From NCBI GenBank assembly GCA_000437395.1, contig FR898192.1, forward strand, positions 62,001 through 126,000: a stretch of DNA of 64,000 nucleotides. Reading direction: 5' to 3'. Shown one piece after another: positions 51,685-61,149 of this stretch (positions are counted from its first letter, which is position 1; every line of letters begins with the position of its first letter). The notes below the pieces were generated by a model. That model was not told the origin of the DNA. It made no database searches and worked only from the letters and a program-made list of their open reading frames with translations. Made by a program: the position numbers and the translations under genes. This DNA is from Clostridium sp. CAG:288 (GTDB lineage: Bacteria; Bacillota_I; Bacilli_A; RFN20; CAG-288).

Positions 51685-53205
51685 CTAATTGTTTTGATCT
51701 TCTTCTTTAGAAGAACTCCTTTCCAAAGCTTGTCTATCTTTTTCTAATTCTTTGGTTATCTCTTCATCAACTTCGCTATTTGAAATATTTTCTTGTTGTT
51801 GTGTCTCTTCAAAAACAATCTTTAAATATTTTTTAGTTTTTTCGTATGTTTCTTCATTTATTCCATCATCTATTTTTTCAGAATCTTCAGATGCTTGAAT
51901 CAATTTATTAATCTTATTAAATGATCTTTTAACAGCTTTAGCATCTAATAATTTAGCACCTTTTTTTCTTTCTTGTTCTATTTTTGCATCTCTGCTTGAA
52001 AGCATTTCATAGGTGGATGCTTCTTTTTCACTTCTAGCTAAAGCGATAATTTCTAAATCGATAAAAGTCCTTGTATCTGCTAAAACAGCATATTTTTTGG
52101 GTGATTCGTGATAACTAAAGAAAATAATTCCACCAAGAATTAATCCGAAATAATAACTAATACCACGCCATAGAAGGTTACTAGCGCTTAATACAGCATT
52201 TGAACTATATATGTGACTAAATAATGCTTGATATGCAAGTTCGGCGCCTCCAGAAGCTCCTGGAATAGGAATAAAGCAAGTTATCATTGTTAAATATGAG
52301 TTTGACCATAGACATTGCAAATATTTACCACTTAAATCTTCGCCCATAGCTAATCCAGCAAAATATGGAAGAGAATTAAGTAATGTCATTTTTAAAAGCA
52401 TTAAAATAATAACAGCTATGAGCATTCCAAAGTTGCTCATTAATCTTCTTAGCTCAACTCTAAATGTTGCAACTTTAACAGTGAGATCTTTTCTCTTTTG
52501 TTCTGGATTTTTAACTAAGTGTAATTTTGCAAATAAATTTATGCCTGTATTTAAAATAAAGCGATGTAGAGGTTTGCAATAAGCTAATACAAACAAACTA
52601 AGTATTGTAAAAATATTAATAGCAAAGCCGACAATTGATAGTGAAATAGGCGAAAATGAAATGCCAAAGAAATTAATATTACCCATTAATTTAATTGTAT
52701 TTTCATATCCAAAAATAAAAGCTACAGCGCCGTATAATATTATGGCTGTTTGATAAATAATAAAGTGCATAACAAGAATTGAAGCAGAGTTAGCTACTTT
52801 AACGCCTTGTTTTGAAAAAGTGTAAGCTTGAACAAATTGACCGCCACTAGCAAAAGGGGTGATATCGCTAAAGAATACACCTATTAATCCGTTAAAAACA
52901 CCTTGATATAAGTGATATTTTTTCTTATAAAGTCTAGCAAATAAAGTTAATATAAGTCCTTCAAATATGAAAGAAATAATAACTAATCCAAACATTGCTA
53001 ATATTGGACCGATTTTGGCTTTTGTGATGATACGTATAACTTCGTTAAAATCATTTTTAACTATATAGTAAATAGATAATGCACTGACAAATACAATTAA
53101 TATGATATAAAAAATATAGTTTCTTTGTTGTTTGCTAAGCTTTTTTTTCTTTTTAGGCTCAGTTGAATTTTCTTTAACAGAGTTTTCATTTGTTTCTACG
53201 CTCAT
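51685..53205 (-). CDS. Lysylphosphatidylglycerol-synthase-type (UPF0104) membrane protein
   Basis: 506 aa from ATG 53205 (AAAGGAG site); a frame start at 53295 has no site. N-terminal Lys-rich cytoplasmic stretch, eight or so spans in residues 35-390 with FFSDITPFASGGQF and PIPGASGGAELAYQ, the YbhN/MprF-N flippase motifs, and a hydrophilic C-terminal tail of some 110 residues rich in E, K and S. Predicted glycolipid or lipid flippase; the synthase domain of MprF is absent. Downstream, 12 nt away, is the GT4 gene. Confidence 0.85.
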   Translation of the reverse strand: MSVETNENSVKENSTEPKKKKKLSKQQRNYIFYIILIVFVSALSIYYIVKNDFNEVIRIITKAKIGPILAMFGLVIISFIFEGLILTLFARLYKKKYHLYQGVFNGLIGVFFSDITPFASGGQFVQAYTFSKQGVKVANSASILVMHFIIYQTAIILYGAVAFIFGYENTIKLMGNINFFGISFSPISLSIVGFAINIFTILSLFVLAYCKPLHRFILNTGINLFAKLHLVKNPEQKRKDLTVKVATFRVELRRLMSNFGMLIAVIILMLLKMTLLNSLPYFAGLAMGEDLSGKYLQCLWSNSYLTMITCFIPIPGASGGAELAYQALFSHIYSSNAVLSASNLLWRGISYYFGLILGGIIFFSYHESPKKYAVLADTRTFIDLEIIALARSEKEASTYEMLSSRDAKIEQERKKGAKLLDAKAVKRSFNKINKLIQASEDSEKIDDGINEETYEKTKKYLKIVFEETQQQENISNSEVDEEITKELEKDRQALERSSSKEEDQNN

Positions 53206-53300
53206 AGTCTCTCCTTTAAAAAAGCTAGCTATATCATACCATAATCTATACCTATTCTCTACTGACTTATAGACTAATTTAGTATGGTTTTTCATAAATA

Positions 53301-53319
53301 AGCTTACTTATAGTAAGCT
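53301..53319. promoter_or_regulatory. Palindrome between divergent genes
   Basis: Perfect 7-bp arms AGCTTAC/GTAAGCT around a 5-nt centre in the gap between the UPF0104 gene and the 53349 gene. An extended -10 (TGGTATAAT, about 53333-53341) follows on the plus strand. Candidate operator. Confidence 0.5.
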
Positions 53320-53348
53320 AATGCGAAAAAGATGGTATAATAAACAAT

Positions 53349-54272
53349 ATGAAAAGTAAAAGAAATTTAGTTAAAAATAGGGAGATAGCTTTAGCTGGAA
53401 TTGCACTTAGTTTAAGCATTATATTTTTGGGATTAAGTTATGTAATTCCATTCTCTTCATTTTTAATGATCATTTTTATTCCTTTTCTTTCAGCACTATT
53501 AGCTATTAGATCAAGTTTGAAAAACCAATTTATTTTTTTATTAGCTGTAGTTTTGATTTCTTTTATAGATATTCAAGAAGGCTTATTTTATTTGATACCT
53601 AATGTCATAATTGGATTAGTATATGGAAATTTAGTTAATTTCAAACTTGATAGATCTTTACTATTTTTAGGTACGTCAACTATAAGTTTTTTATTGTCAT
53701 ACGTAGCTATATATTTGATAAATTTTATTTATAAAATTGATTTGTTTTTAGTTTTTTCTAATCTTTTTCGATTGGAAGAAAGTCAATTTAAACTAATTGC
53801 TCCTCTCTTCTTTTTTGCTTTGTCAGTTATTCAAACATTAATAATGACCTTGACTGTTCAAGATGAAATGAAAAAATTCAATGTTTCCACATACGATAAT
53901 AGATATCAGTTCTATATTTTAGTTGGGATAAATCTTTTGTTTTATCTTTTGTCTTTATTAATTAAAAATAAAGCAATATCTTATTTGTTATTAGGATATT
54001 CGGTTTTATACGGAACTATAAATATAATTTATGAATTTTCTTATAAGTGCAAGATTAATAAGATTATTTTATCGATTTTATTAATAATATCAATTTTTGT
54101 AAGTTTGTATATTTTCGTTGGAATAGGAAATAATTTAAATTCACTTGTTTTAGCCCCACAAATTATAACTATTATTATTAGCTGCATATTTATAACAATG
54201 TACAGCTATATGCACAAACACGAAAAACTAACATTGAATTCGTTTTATTTTGACAATAATATGGTAGAATAA
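53349..54272 (+). CDS. Polytopic membrane protein (DUF2232-like)
   Basis: 307 aa with about eight to nine spans, similar in size and in its first span to the protein at 18236 and to ECF substrate-binding components. Ser and Phe rich. No Shine-Dalgarno is obvious; the -10 is so near that the mRNA is probably leaderless. Substrate unknown. Followed after 15 nt by the Q/N-rich gene. Confidence 0.7.
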   Translation: MKSKRNLVKNREIALAGIALSLSIIFLGLSYVIPFSSFLMIIFIPFLSALLAIRSSLKNQFIFLLAVVLISFIDIQEGLFYLIPNVIIGLVYGNLVNFKLDRSLLFLGTSTISFLLSYVAIYLINFIYKIDLFLVFSNLFRLEESQFKLIAPLFFFALSVIQTLIMTLTVQDEMKKFNVSTYDNRYQFYILVGINLLFYLLSLLIKNKAISYLLLGYSVLYGTINIIYEFSYKCKINKIILSILLIISIFVSLYIFVGIGNNLNSLVLAPQIITIIISCIFITMYSYMHKHEKLTLNSFYFDNNMVE

Positions 54273-54287
54273 GAATGGAGTAAATTT

Positions 54288-54887
54288 ATGCTTTCATTTT
54301 TAAAAACATGTGGACGTGGATTTATCGTAATAATCTCTAGCCCTTTATGGCTACTATTTTTTGCGTTGTATATAGTTTATGGCCTAATGTTATTTATTTA
54401 TATGGTTATAAAAGCTATAGTTAAGCTCTTTTCTAAGAATCACTTAACAATTGAAACTGAATATGATAAAAAAGCAAAGATTATTTTATCTAATCCAAGT
54501 TTTGATTTTAGATATGGAACGACAAATAGACAGGATATTTATCCTCAACAGCAATATTTTTATCAACCACAATTCCAACAACCTACATATCAACCTCAGC
54601 CACAGCCTCAACCTGCTCCGCAATATAACAATCCAAATTATCAACAACAACCAGGTCCATCAAATTTTAACTCATATAACAATGGACAAGTTAATAATCA
54701 ATTTGGAAACTTTAATAATCCACAAGTGAATTCGAATAATTATCAACCACAAGGTGGACAAACAAATATAAATTCTCAGCAACAAACCCAATACAATAAC
54801 AACAATCAACAGTATAATAACAATTATGGTCAAAATGATTTTAACAATAATCAGTATGATCAAAATAACAATGGAAGGAATGAGTAA
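54288..54887 (+). CDS. Membrane protein with a Q/N/Y-rich tail
   Basis: 199 aa. One N-terminal hydrophobic region (about residues 10-45, one or two spans), a short linker, then about 115 residues of Q, N, P and Y in a repetitive pattern (QPQPQPQPAPQYNN and NNNNQQYNNNYGQ). This is a prion-like low-complexity tail facing the cytoplasm or outside. No enzyme motif. GGAG site 6-7 nt before ATG. 2 nt upstream of the 54890 gene. Confidence 0.8.
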   Translation: MLSFLKTCGRGFIVIISSPLWLLFFALYIVYGLMLFIYMVIKAIVKLFSKNHLTIETEYDKKAKIILSNPSFDFRYGTTNRQDIYPQQQYFYQPQFQQPTYQPQPQPQPAPQYNNPNYQQQPGPSNFNSYNNGQVNNQFGNFNNPQVNSNNYQPQGGQTNINSQQQTQYNNNNQQYNNNYGQNDFNNNQYDQNNNGRNE

Positions 54888-54889
54888 TT

Positions 54890-55507
54890 ATGTTTACAAT
54901 GCTTATTAAACTTTCAGAAAATGACAAAAGAGTTCTTATTGCTATTTGTTTAATTGTTCTTTTGATTATCGTATTAGTTGGATATCTTTCTCTTTTAGTA
55001 AGAAATGTCATGCGTCGACAAGGCAAAAAAGTTGATTTTATGATGTATGACATCATGAAAGCACGCGTTATTGTTGATTCAAAAACTTTTGGAAAAGTAG
55101 CAAGATATAAATCTAATGTTTATTTTTTGAAAAAAACATGGGTTCCACTTCTAATCTTAGCAGTATTTATCAGTGCACTTTTGATTTATGGAACAATTAT
55201 AGGCGATATTGGGCTTAATTATTTCGCTAAGAGTATTAATACCCTCTCTTTTGGCTTTGTTTGGCCTATGGGTGAATTCTTTGGATTACACGTTCCAGTT
55301 GATTGGCCAACAATAACTCATTATCCTGACTTGAGTTTTGAATTTGGTAAATATTTGTCATATGTATGTCTTATTGGATTAACGTATGGAGGAATTAAAT
55401 TCTTTATTTGTATACAATCGTTAATTGCCCGTGAGTTAAGAATAAGTAGCTTGAAAAAGACATACTTTACAAAAGATTTGAACAAACTATCAGAGTTACA
55501 AAACTAA
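54890..55507 (+). CDS. Three-span membrane protein, unknown
   Basis: 205 aa with spans at about 15-37, 83-103 and 155-178. Basic region between the first two. GGAATGAG site. Co-transcribed with the two upstream membrane genes and closed by a terminator. Not recognised. Confidence 0.7.
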   Translation: MFTMLIKLSENDKRVLIAICLIVLLIIVLVGYLSLLVRNVMRRQGKKVDFMMYDIMKARVIVDSKTFGKVARYKSNVYFLKKTWVPLLILAVFISALLIYGTIIGDIGLNYFAKSINTLSFGFVWPMGEFFGLHVPVDWPTITHYPDLSFEFGKYLSYVCLIGLTYGGIKFFICIQSLIARELRISSLKKTYFTKDLNKLSELQN

Positions 55508-55519
55508 AAATATATTAAG

Positions 55520-55559
55520 AGCTTGATATTCGTTTAATTAATGAATATTAAGCTTTTTT
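55520..55559 (+). terminator. Terminator of the 53.3-55.5 kb operon
   Basis: 12-bp stem AGCTTGATATTC/GAATATTAAGCT (one G-U), 11-nt loop, T6. Confidence 0.85.
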
Positions 55560-55564
55560 GATAT

Positions 55565-55600
55565 AAAAAAGACAACCGAGCCAAATAGCACAATTGTCTT
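55565..55600 (-). terminator. Terminator of the 55614-56927 gene
   Basis: Minus strand 9-bp stem AAGACAATT/GGTTGTCTT (two G-U), then six T. Confidence 0.7.
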
Positions 55601-55613
55601 ATTAAAGTATTGA

Positions 55614-56927
55614 TTAGAATAAAATATTTTTAAATTCAGTTGCTAAATTTAAATTTGAATTAATGTGATATGCAGTTTTGCCTACATGCCCAACTTGATT
55701 TGCTTTAAAACTACAGGTATTATGATTGTCATACAAATAGCAAGATCCTGCATTTTGGATATATCCAGACATCTCTCTAATGAAATCATCTGAGTCATAG
55801 CCAGATAGTTTTCCTGTTTCTATTTTTGTTGAATCGACATATCCATTTGAAATAAGAGTGTTGTTAGAGTTATAGCCTGATTTTATTTTTTCATCTTGCT
55901 CATCGATTAAAACAGCACGTGGTGAATTAATTAAACTTGATTCTTTAATTAGCTCATCTATTGATTCGCTATATATGACTTTAATCTTATATTGTTTTAA
56001 AGAGTTAGGAATTTCTATGTTTTGTTTTGTGGAAGCAACAACCAAATCATAATAATCGTTCATGATACTTGAAACTTTCTCCACTCTAATAACAAGAGCT
56101 TTTGAAATTGTTGTATTTAATAGTGTTATTTTATTTCTTTCTCCTTCTTCATTTGGAAGAGTGTAGTAAGAAACTGATAGATTTGTATCTTCTATTTTTA
56201 ATGGATAGCTTCCTGATTCGGTTCTGTTATAGACAAGATAGTCTCCAGATGTTAAAGCTAGTGACGATAAATTAATTCCAGAGTTGAAATCATTTTCTTT
56301 AATATCGTATCTAAGAGAATCGACAAAAGCAACTTTATCAACGCTAGAACAGACATTGGATAATTGAAGTGTTGAAAATGAACTTAAATTTTCAGCATCT
56401 ACTCTATTGTTAGATAAAAATAAACTTGAACCTATTAAAGAGTAATCTTTAACAGACTGATATCCGTCTAATTCATATTTTGAATATAATTCTTCTGATT
56501 TCTTTTTTGATTGCGAGCAAAGAGAAATATAAGCTTCTTTTTTAAGATTTTGTTTATTTATTTCACTTTTGATGAGTATAGTTACTTCATAGACGAAATA
56601 TCCTATTAATAGAATATTTAAACAAATCAAGATTGCTCTTAAGAAGTATCTTTTCATTAATTTTGATTTAAACTTATCTTCTTCTGATTTAGCCTTTTTA
56701 ACTTTTTTTCGTTCAGGTTTAGTTTCTTGATTATTTAAATCATCATAAGCGACATTTTGTTGATATTGTTGTTGGTTTAAATAACTGTTGTTATAATTTT
56801 GATTTTGGTAAAAATCGTTATTGTATTGATTTTGTTGAGAATAATTAGGTTGATTAGAATATTGATAATTTTGTTCATTACGCAATTCTTCTAAATCTAC
56901 TTCTTTTTTCTTGTTCTTACCAAACAT
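55614..56927 (-). CDS. Membrane protein with Q/N/Y-rich N-terminus
   Basis: 437 aa. Residues about 18-68 are almost all N, Q and Y, then a Lys-rich patch, one membrane span (about 93-115) and a 320-residue extracytoplasmic domain with strand-rich sections. No family recognised. Immediately after asnS (2-nt gap), so expressed with it. Its Q/N segment resembles that of the 54288 protein 700 bp away on the other strand. Confidence 0.72.
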   Translation of the reverse strand: MFGKNKKKEVDLEELRNEQNYQYSNQPNYSQQNQYNNDFYQNQNYNNSYLNQQQYQQNVAYDDLNNQETKPERKKVKKAKSEEDKFKSKLMKRYFLRAILICLNILLIGYFVYEVTILIKSEINKQNLKKEAYISLCSQSKKKSEELYSKYELDGYQSVKDYSLIGSSLFLSNNRVDAENLSSFSTLQLSNVCSSVDKVAFVDSLRYDIKENDFNSGINLSSLALTSGDYLVYNRTESGSYPLKIEDTNLSVSYYTLPNEEGERNKITLLNTTISKALVIRVEKVSSIMNDYYDLVVASTKQNIEIPNSLKQYKIKVIYSESIDELIKESSLINSPRAVLIDEQDEKIKSGYNSNNTLISNGYVDSTKIETGKLSGYDSDDFIREMSGYIQNAGSCYLYDNHNTCSFKANQVGHVGKTAYHINSNLNLATEFKNILF

Positions 56928-56929
56928 AA

Positions 56930-58312
56930 TTAGAATTGCAACTCTTTATAGGATCTTGGATAAGCTTCTACATCTCTGATGTTTTCCATTCCTGTGACAA
57001 ACATCATCATACGTTCGAAACCTAAACCAAAACCAGCGTGTGGACAGCCACCATAACGTCTTAAATCCAAGTACCATTGATAGAATTCCATATTCATATG
57101 TAATTCTTCCATCTTGGCTTTTAAAACATCATAACGAACTTCTCTTTCAGAACCACCAACGAGTTCACCAATTCCTGGAACTAATAAGTCGCATGCAGCA
57201 ACAGTCTTTCCATCGTCGTTTTGCTTCATATAGAAGCTCTTAATTTCTTTTGGATAGTCAATAATGAACATTGGACCTTTAACAACTTTTTCTGTTAAAT
57301 ATCTTTCGTGTTCAGTTTGTAAATCCATACCCCATTCGATGTGAGAATTGTCAAATTTATGACCTTCGACAACTGCTTTTTTAAGAATTTCAATTGCTTC
57401 TGTATAAGGTATTGTGGTAAATGGCTTTGATACAAAGTCATTTAATCTTTGCTTAAGTGTAGGATCAATTCTTTCGTTGAAGAAGTCGATTTCATCAGGG
57501 CAGTTTGCCATGACATATTTAACTATGTATTTTAAGAAATCTTCAATAAGTTCCATATCATCAGATAAATCAGCAAATGCGATTTCTGGTTCAATCATCC
57601 AGAATTCAGCAGCGTGATTTTTTGTGTTGCTCTTTTCAGCTCTAAATGTTGGCCCAAATGTATAGACATCTCTGAATGTTAAAGCAAATGGCTCAACATG
57701 CAATTGACCTGAGACAGTTAAGTTTGCATTTTTACTAAAGAATTCAAGAGGCTTATCGATTGAACTCATAACTTTAAATGTTTCACCTGCACCTTCGCAG
57801 TCGTTTGAAGTTATAAGTGGTGTGTGAACATAGACAAAGCCTTCACCTTGGAAGAATTCATGAATTGCAAATGACAAGACGCTTCTTACTCTAAAGACAG
57901 CGTTAAAAGTATTTGTTCTTGGACGTAAGTGTGGAATAGATCTTAAAAATTCAAAAGATGTCTTTTTCTTTTGAAGTGGATAAGATTCATCGACATCTCC
58001 AATAAGAGTTGAAGAAGATAATGCAACTTCAAATGGTTGTTTTTGGTCTGGTGTTCTTTTGAAAACGCCAGTTATAGAAATAGCTGCACCTAAACGATAT
58101 TTCTTAATTTCTTCAAAGCCATCTGTTTCACTGGTATATACTAATTGAGCATTTTTAAAGCATGTTCCATCATTAAAGGTTAAAAAGCCAACGTTTCCAA
58201 AGAGTCGATTATTTTTAACCCATCCGTCAACAGCAATGCTCTTATTATCAAGAGCGCACTCATCTTCACGACAAGATTCATACATTTCGCGTACGGTAAC
58301 GTAGTTTTCCAT
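56930..58312 (-). CDS. asnS: Asparaginyl-tRNA synthetase
   Basis: 460 aa. OB-fold anticodon domain (18-105) and class II core: motif 2 FGPTFRAEKSNTKNHAAEFWM (parts) and motif 3 GFGLGFERMMMF, with the Asn-type NIRDVEAYPRSY near the end. Charges tRNA-Asn directly. Upstream has no T-box. Confidence 0.95.
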   Translation of the reverse strand: MENYVTVREMYESCREDECALDNKSIAVDGWVKNNRLFGNVGFLTFNDGTCFKNAQLVYTSETDGFEEIKKYRLGAAISITGVFKRTPDQKQPFEVALSSSTLIGDVDESYPLQKKKTSFEFLRSIPHLRPRTNTFNAVFRVRSVLSFAIHEFFQGEGFVYVHTPLITSNDCEGAGETFKVMSSIDKPLEFFSKNANLTVSGQLHVEPFALTFRDVYTFGPTFRAEKSNTKNHAAEFWMIEPEIAFADLSDDMELIEDFLKYIVKYVMANCPDEIDFFNERIDPTLKQRLNDFVSKPFTTIPYTEAIEILKKAVVEGHKFDNSHIEWGMDLQTEHERYLTEKVVKGPMFIIDYPKEIKSFYMKQNDDGKTVAACDLLVPGIGELVGGSEREVRYDVLKAKMEELHMNMEFYQWYLDLRRYGGCPHAGFGLGFERMMMFVTGMENIRDVEAYPRSYKELQF

Positions 58313-58462
58313 AAATAACTCTCCTTAATATTTATATTTTAGCAATTTTGCTTTATAAATTATATAACATTAGGTTTATTGCAATCAAGCAAACATAAAT
58401 ACATGCGTTGCAAATAGCATATTTTTTATATATAATTCTATTATTAATGGAGGTTAATAAAC

Positions 58463-58939
58463 ATGGCTGCTCTTAGAAGAAAAAAAGGAAGCCTAATTGT
58501 CGCGCTTCTCAGTTTTATATCAATCCTTGCATATGTTTTTATAGGAATTACCTTTTCATTGTATAAAGATGTTAATGTAACATTAATAGATTTTATTTTT
58601 AGGACAACAGGTCAATGGACAACTGATTTATTCAAATACAACTTTGACATGTTTAAAGACATAGACTTTGGATCTTTAAATTATGTTTATGTTGTTGTAA
58701 CATTTGGACCACTTTTGACAACTCTTATTTCCATTTTCTTAAAGAGATTTAGATTTATCAATACAATTAATTTCATTGTTTTATTATTATCATTTGTCTC
58801 TTTAAATATTGTCTTTGTTACTGATTCAAATTTGATAAAAGAAAGCTTTAGCCTTTTTTCAAATTATGGTATTGCTACAATTTCATGCTTAGGTTTTAGC
58901 ACAATACTCTCATATATAAATTTACAACTTTGTAGATAA
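58463..58939 (+). CDS. Four-span membrane protein, unknown
   Basis: 158 aa with spans near 12-33, 75-92, 97-118 and 130-150; GGAGG site 8 nt before ATG. Short basic N-terminus. No family recognised. 60 nt before the NifU-domain gene. Confidence 0.7.
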   Translation: MAALRRKKGSLIVALLSFISILAYVFIGITFSLYKDVNVTLIDFIFRTTGQWTTDLFKYNFDMFKDIDFGSLNYVYVVVTFGPLLTTLISIFLKRFRFINTINFIVLLLSFVSLNIVFVTDSNLIKESFSLFSNYGIATISCLGFSTILSYINLQLCR

Positions 58940-58999
58940 TCACATTTAATATAAAAAATAATTAATGTGCTATACTAATTGTCGTTGAGGTTACGTTAT

Positions 59000-59251
59000 A
59001 TGAATGAAATAGAACAACAAATTGAAAATACATTAGATAAATTAAGACCGTTTATTCAAAGAGATGGTGGAGACGTTGAGTTTGATTCTTTTGATAAAGA
59101 TTCAGGTACTGTCTATGTTAAGATGAAGGGTGCTTGTGCTGGTTGTATGTATATCGATCAAACTTTATCATCTGGAATTGAAGTTATACTTTGTGAAGAA
59201 GTTCCTGGCGTTAACGCTGTAAAAGTTGTAGAAGAAGGATTATCAATGTAA
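59000..59251 (+). CDS. NifU-like Fe-S carrier (C-terminal domain only)
   Basis: 83 aa from ATG 59000 (TTGAGG 9 nt upstream). Single NifU C-terminal domain: LRPFIQRDGGDVEF and the cluster motif GACAGCMY. Carries [4Fe-4S] clusters from the SUF scaffold to targets, linking it to the suf operon. Monocistronic, with a strong terminator. Confidence 0.93.
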   Translation: MNEIEQQIENTLDKLRPFIQRDGGDVEFDSFDKDSGTVYVKMKGACAGCMYIDQTLSSGIEVILCEEVPGVNAVKVVEEGLSM

Positions 59252-59259
59252 ATTAAAAG

Positions 59260-59291
59260 CTGCATTAGAATTTGCCTAATGCAGTTTTTTT
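59260..59291. terminator. Terminator after the NifU-domain gene
   Basis: CTGCATTAG/CTAATGCAG stem, 7-nt loop, seven T; AAAA on the left suits the convergent gene too. Confidence 0.88.
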
Positions 59292-60759
59292 AAAACAGCA
59301 ATTGTTGAATTGTTTGTTTTTCGATATGTAAAGATAACGATTGAGGATAATTTAATTGTAATGAATCTTTAGTAATCGTTCCTTGAACTTTTATATAGTC
59401 TTTAACTATGTCTCTACAGTATGTTGGAAGTGTGTCTAAGCACTCACCACCTCCATCATTATAAAGAGTTCCATTTTCGTTTTCAGTAAGGTAAGAGATG
59501 CTTATTACGTTATATATTGTGTTAGGGTCTAAAAGTGCAGTACTTTTAATTCCGTAAACATAGTTTGTAGTGCCAACGCTTGTTAAATAACTTCCTTTAA
59601 CTTTTACAAGTCTTACATCATTATCGAATGGGAAAGCTTCATAAACTTGTCCATAAGTTATCGGAGTTGTTTGATCTGTTTCACCAAGTGAAGTGATTCT
59701 AACGCCTGCTTTGTTATGGACAGAAATAAGTTTATCTTTATCGATTCCTTTTGAAACTCCGTATTCAAACATAACTTTAGTAACTAAAGTTCCTAAATCG
59801 CTAGAATTTAATTTTCCTTCTAGGTTGCCGATAACCTCATTTAATATTGGGCTTGTTTCTTCTTGATATTTACTGATGATGCTTGTTAAAGCTTCGTCTT
59901 TAGGTGTTTCTTTAATTTCTTTGGTAGTAACTTTATGAAGTTCACCTTCACTCTCATGAGTCTTAAGATTAATTGTGAACTTTGTTATACCCTTAATTTT
60001 ATCGCCGTTTTGATAATAAGGAATATTGTTATATGTTTTGCTTGTGACTTCGTGAGTATGACCACCAAAGATTGCATCTACATAATTGTTATTAAGCTTT
60101 TCATATCCAGAGTTAGGTCCGTTATGGGTTATAAGAAATACGGCTGAACAATTTTCTTTTTGTTTAAGCTTTTTTGCTATAGAATTGATTTCTTTAACAT
60201 TTGGTGAAAAATAATAATCTTTAATCATATTTGAGGCGATAGAGCTTTCTATTTTGCCTATTTCTCCAATAACACCGATTTTGTATCCACCTTTTTCAAC
60301 CACTGTATATGAATCGAGCCAATCTACTTTTTTATCGTTGCTTTTGTTATATACGTCATATGATAGTACTGGGAAATTAGATAGTTCTATATTGTTTTTT
60401 AAAGTATCAACACCCCAGTCGAATTCGTGATTTCCAATGGCCATAGCGTCAAAGTTCATGGCGTTCATAACTTCAACCATTGAGCGACCATCTGTCAAAT
60501 TTGATAGACCTGATCCTTGATACATGTCACCAGAAGAAAGAAGCATGGTCATTTCAGGAATGTAATTATCCGAATTCTTTATTAAATAAGATGCTTGGTC
60601 TAATCCAAAATTTGAACCATCACCGACAATTGAACCATGAACATCGTTAAAAGAATAAACTGTTAAAGTATCACCATATTTATGTTCTGGTTCTTTTTCT
60701 TTTGAACACGAGACTAGTGTTAATATCATTAAAGAGATAATAAATAATTTTGTTTTCAT
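59290..60759 (-). CDS. 5'-nucleotidase / UshA-type lipoprotein
   Basis: 489 aa from ATG 60759 (TTAGGTG site); the GTG at 60768 is within the site. Signal with lipobox LVSC, metallophosphatase domain with NDVHGS, GDMYQGS, GNHEFDWG and GGHTHE, then the 5'-nucleotidase C-terminal domain with NKAGVR. Releases nucleosides from extracellular nucleotides or 2',3'-cyclic nucleotides for uptake. Confidence 0.92.
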   Translation of the reverse strand: MKTKLFIISLMILTLVSCSKEKEPEHKYGDTLTVYSFNDVHGSIVGDGSNFGLDQASYLIKNSDNYIPEMTMLLSSGDMYQGSGLSNLTDGRSMVEVMNAMNFDAMAIGNHEFDWGVDTLKNNIELSNFPVLSYDVYNKSNDKKVDWLDSYTVVEKGGYKIGVIGEIGKIESSIASNMIKDYYFSPNVKEINSIAKKLKQKENCSAVFLITHNGPNSGYEKLNNNYVDAIFGGHTHEVTSKTYNNIPYYQNGDKIKGITKFTINLKTHESEGELHKVTTKEIKETPKDEALTSIISKYQEETSPILNEVIGNLEGKLNSSDLGTLVTKVMFEYGVSKGIDKDKLISVHNKAGVRITSLGETDQTTPITYGQVYEAFPFDNDVRLVKVKGSYLTSVGTTNYVYGIKSTALLDPNTIYNVISISYLTENENGTLYNDGGGECLDTLPTYCRDIVKDYIKVQGTITKDSLQLNYPQSLSLHIEKQTIQQLLF

Positions 60760-60845
60760 TTTTTTCACCTAAAAGAATTATACATTATTTATATATATTT
60801 TTGTAAAAAAACAGAAATAACATTAGTTAAATCTGCTTTGTTTTT

Positions 60846-61080
60846 TATGTTATTTTCTCCCCAAATAACATAAATGTTGTTAGATAGAATTATTATGATC
60901 TAACCTTTTATGTACATGACTTACATTTCCTTGACTTATTTTTTCTACAAATAAACTTAGTTTTATTAGTAGTTAGTACTTTCCCCTGTCTGTACGTACA
61001 AATGATAGCAAAACAAGTGCTAAAAAAGTGCTAAAACTAAAAGCAATATTTTATTCTTTTGTAAGCATTATCATTGCTCA
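60846..61080. promoter_or_regulatory. Structured gap upstream of the MATE gene
   Basis: Perfect 10-bp arms TATGTTATTT/AAATAACATA with a 7-nt loop (60846-60872), then GTTAGAT/ATCTAAC around 60878-60906, and a tandem AAGTGCTAAAA (about 61016-61037). No open frame or known riboswitch. The T-runs expected of a terminator are missing. Confidence 0.45.
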
Positions 61081-61095
61081 TTTATTACTTTTTTC

Positions 61096-61123
61096 TTGCT
61101 ATCTAAAATTATGATTTTATAAT
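61096..61123 (+). promoter_or_regulatory. MATE gene promoter
   Basis: -35 TTGCTA (61096-61101), 16-nt spacer, -10 TATAAT (61118-61123), 27 nt before ATG. Confidence 0.72.
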
Positions 61124-61149
61124 ATCTCTAGTCTGGTGGTGATTATATT

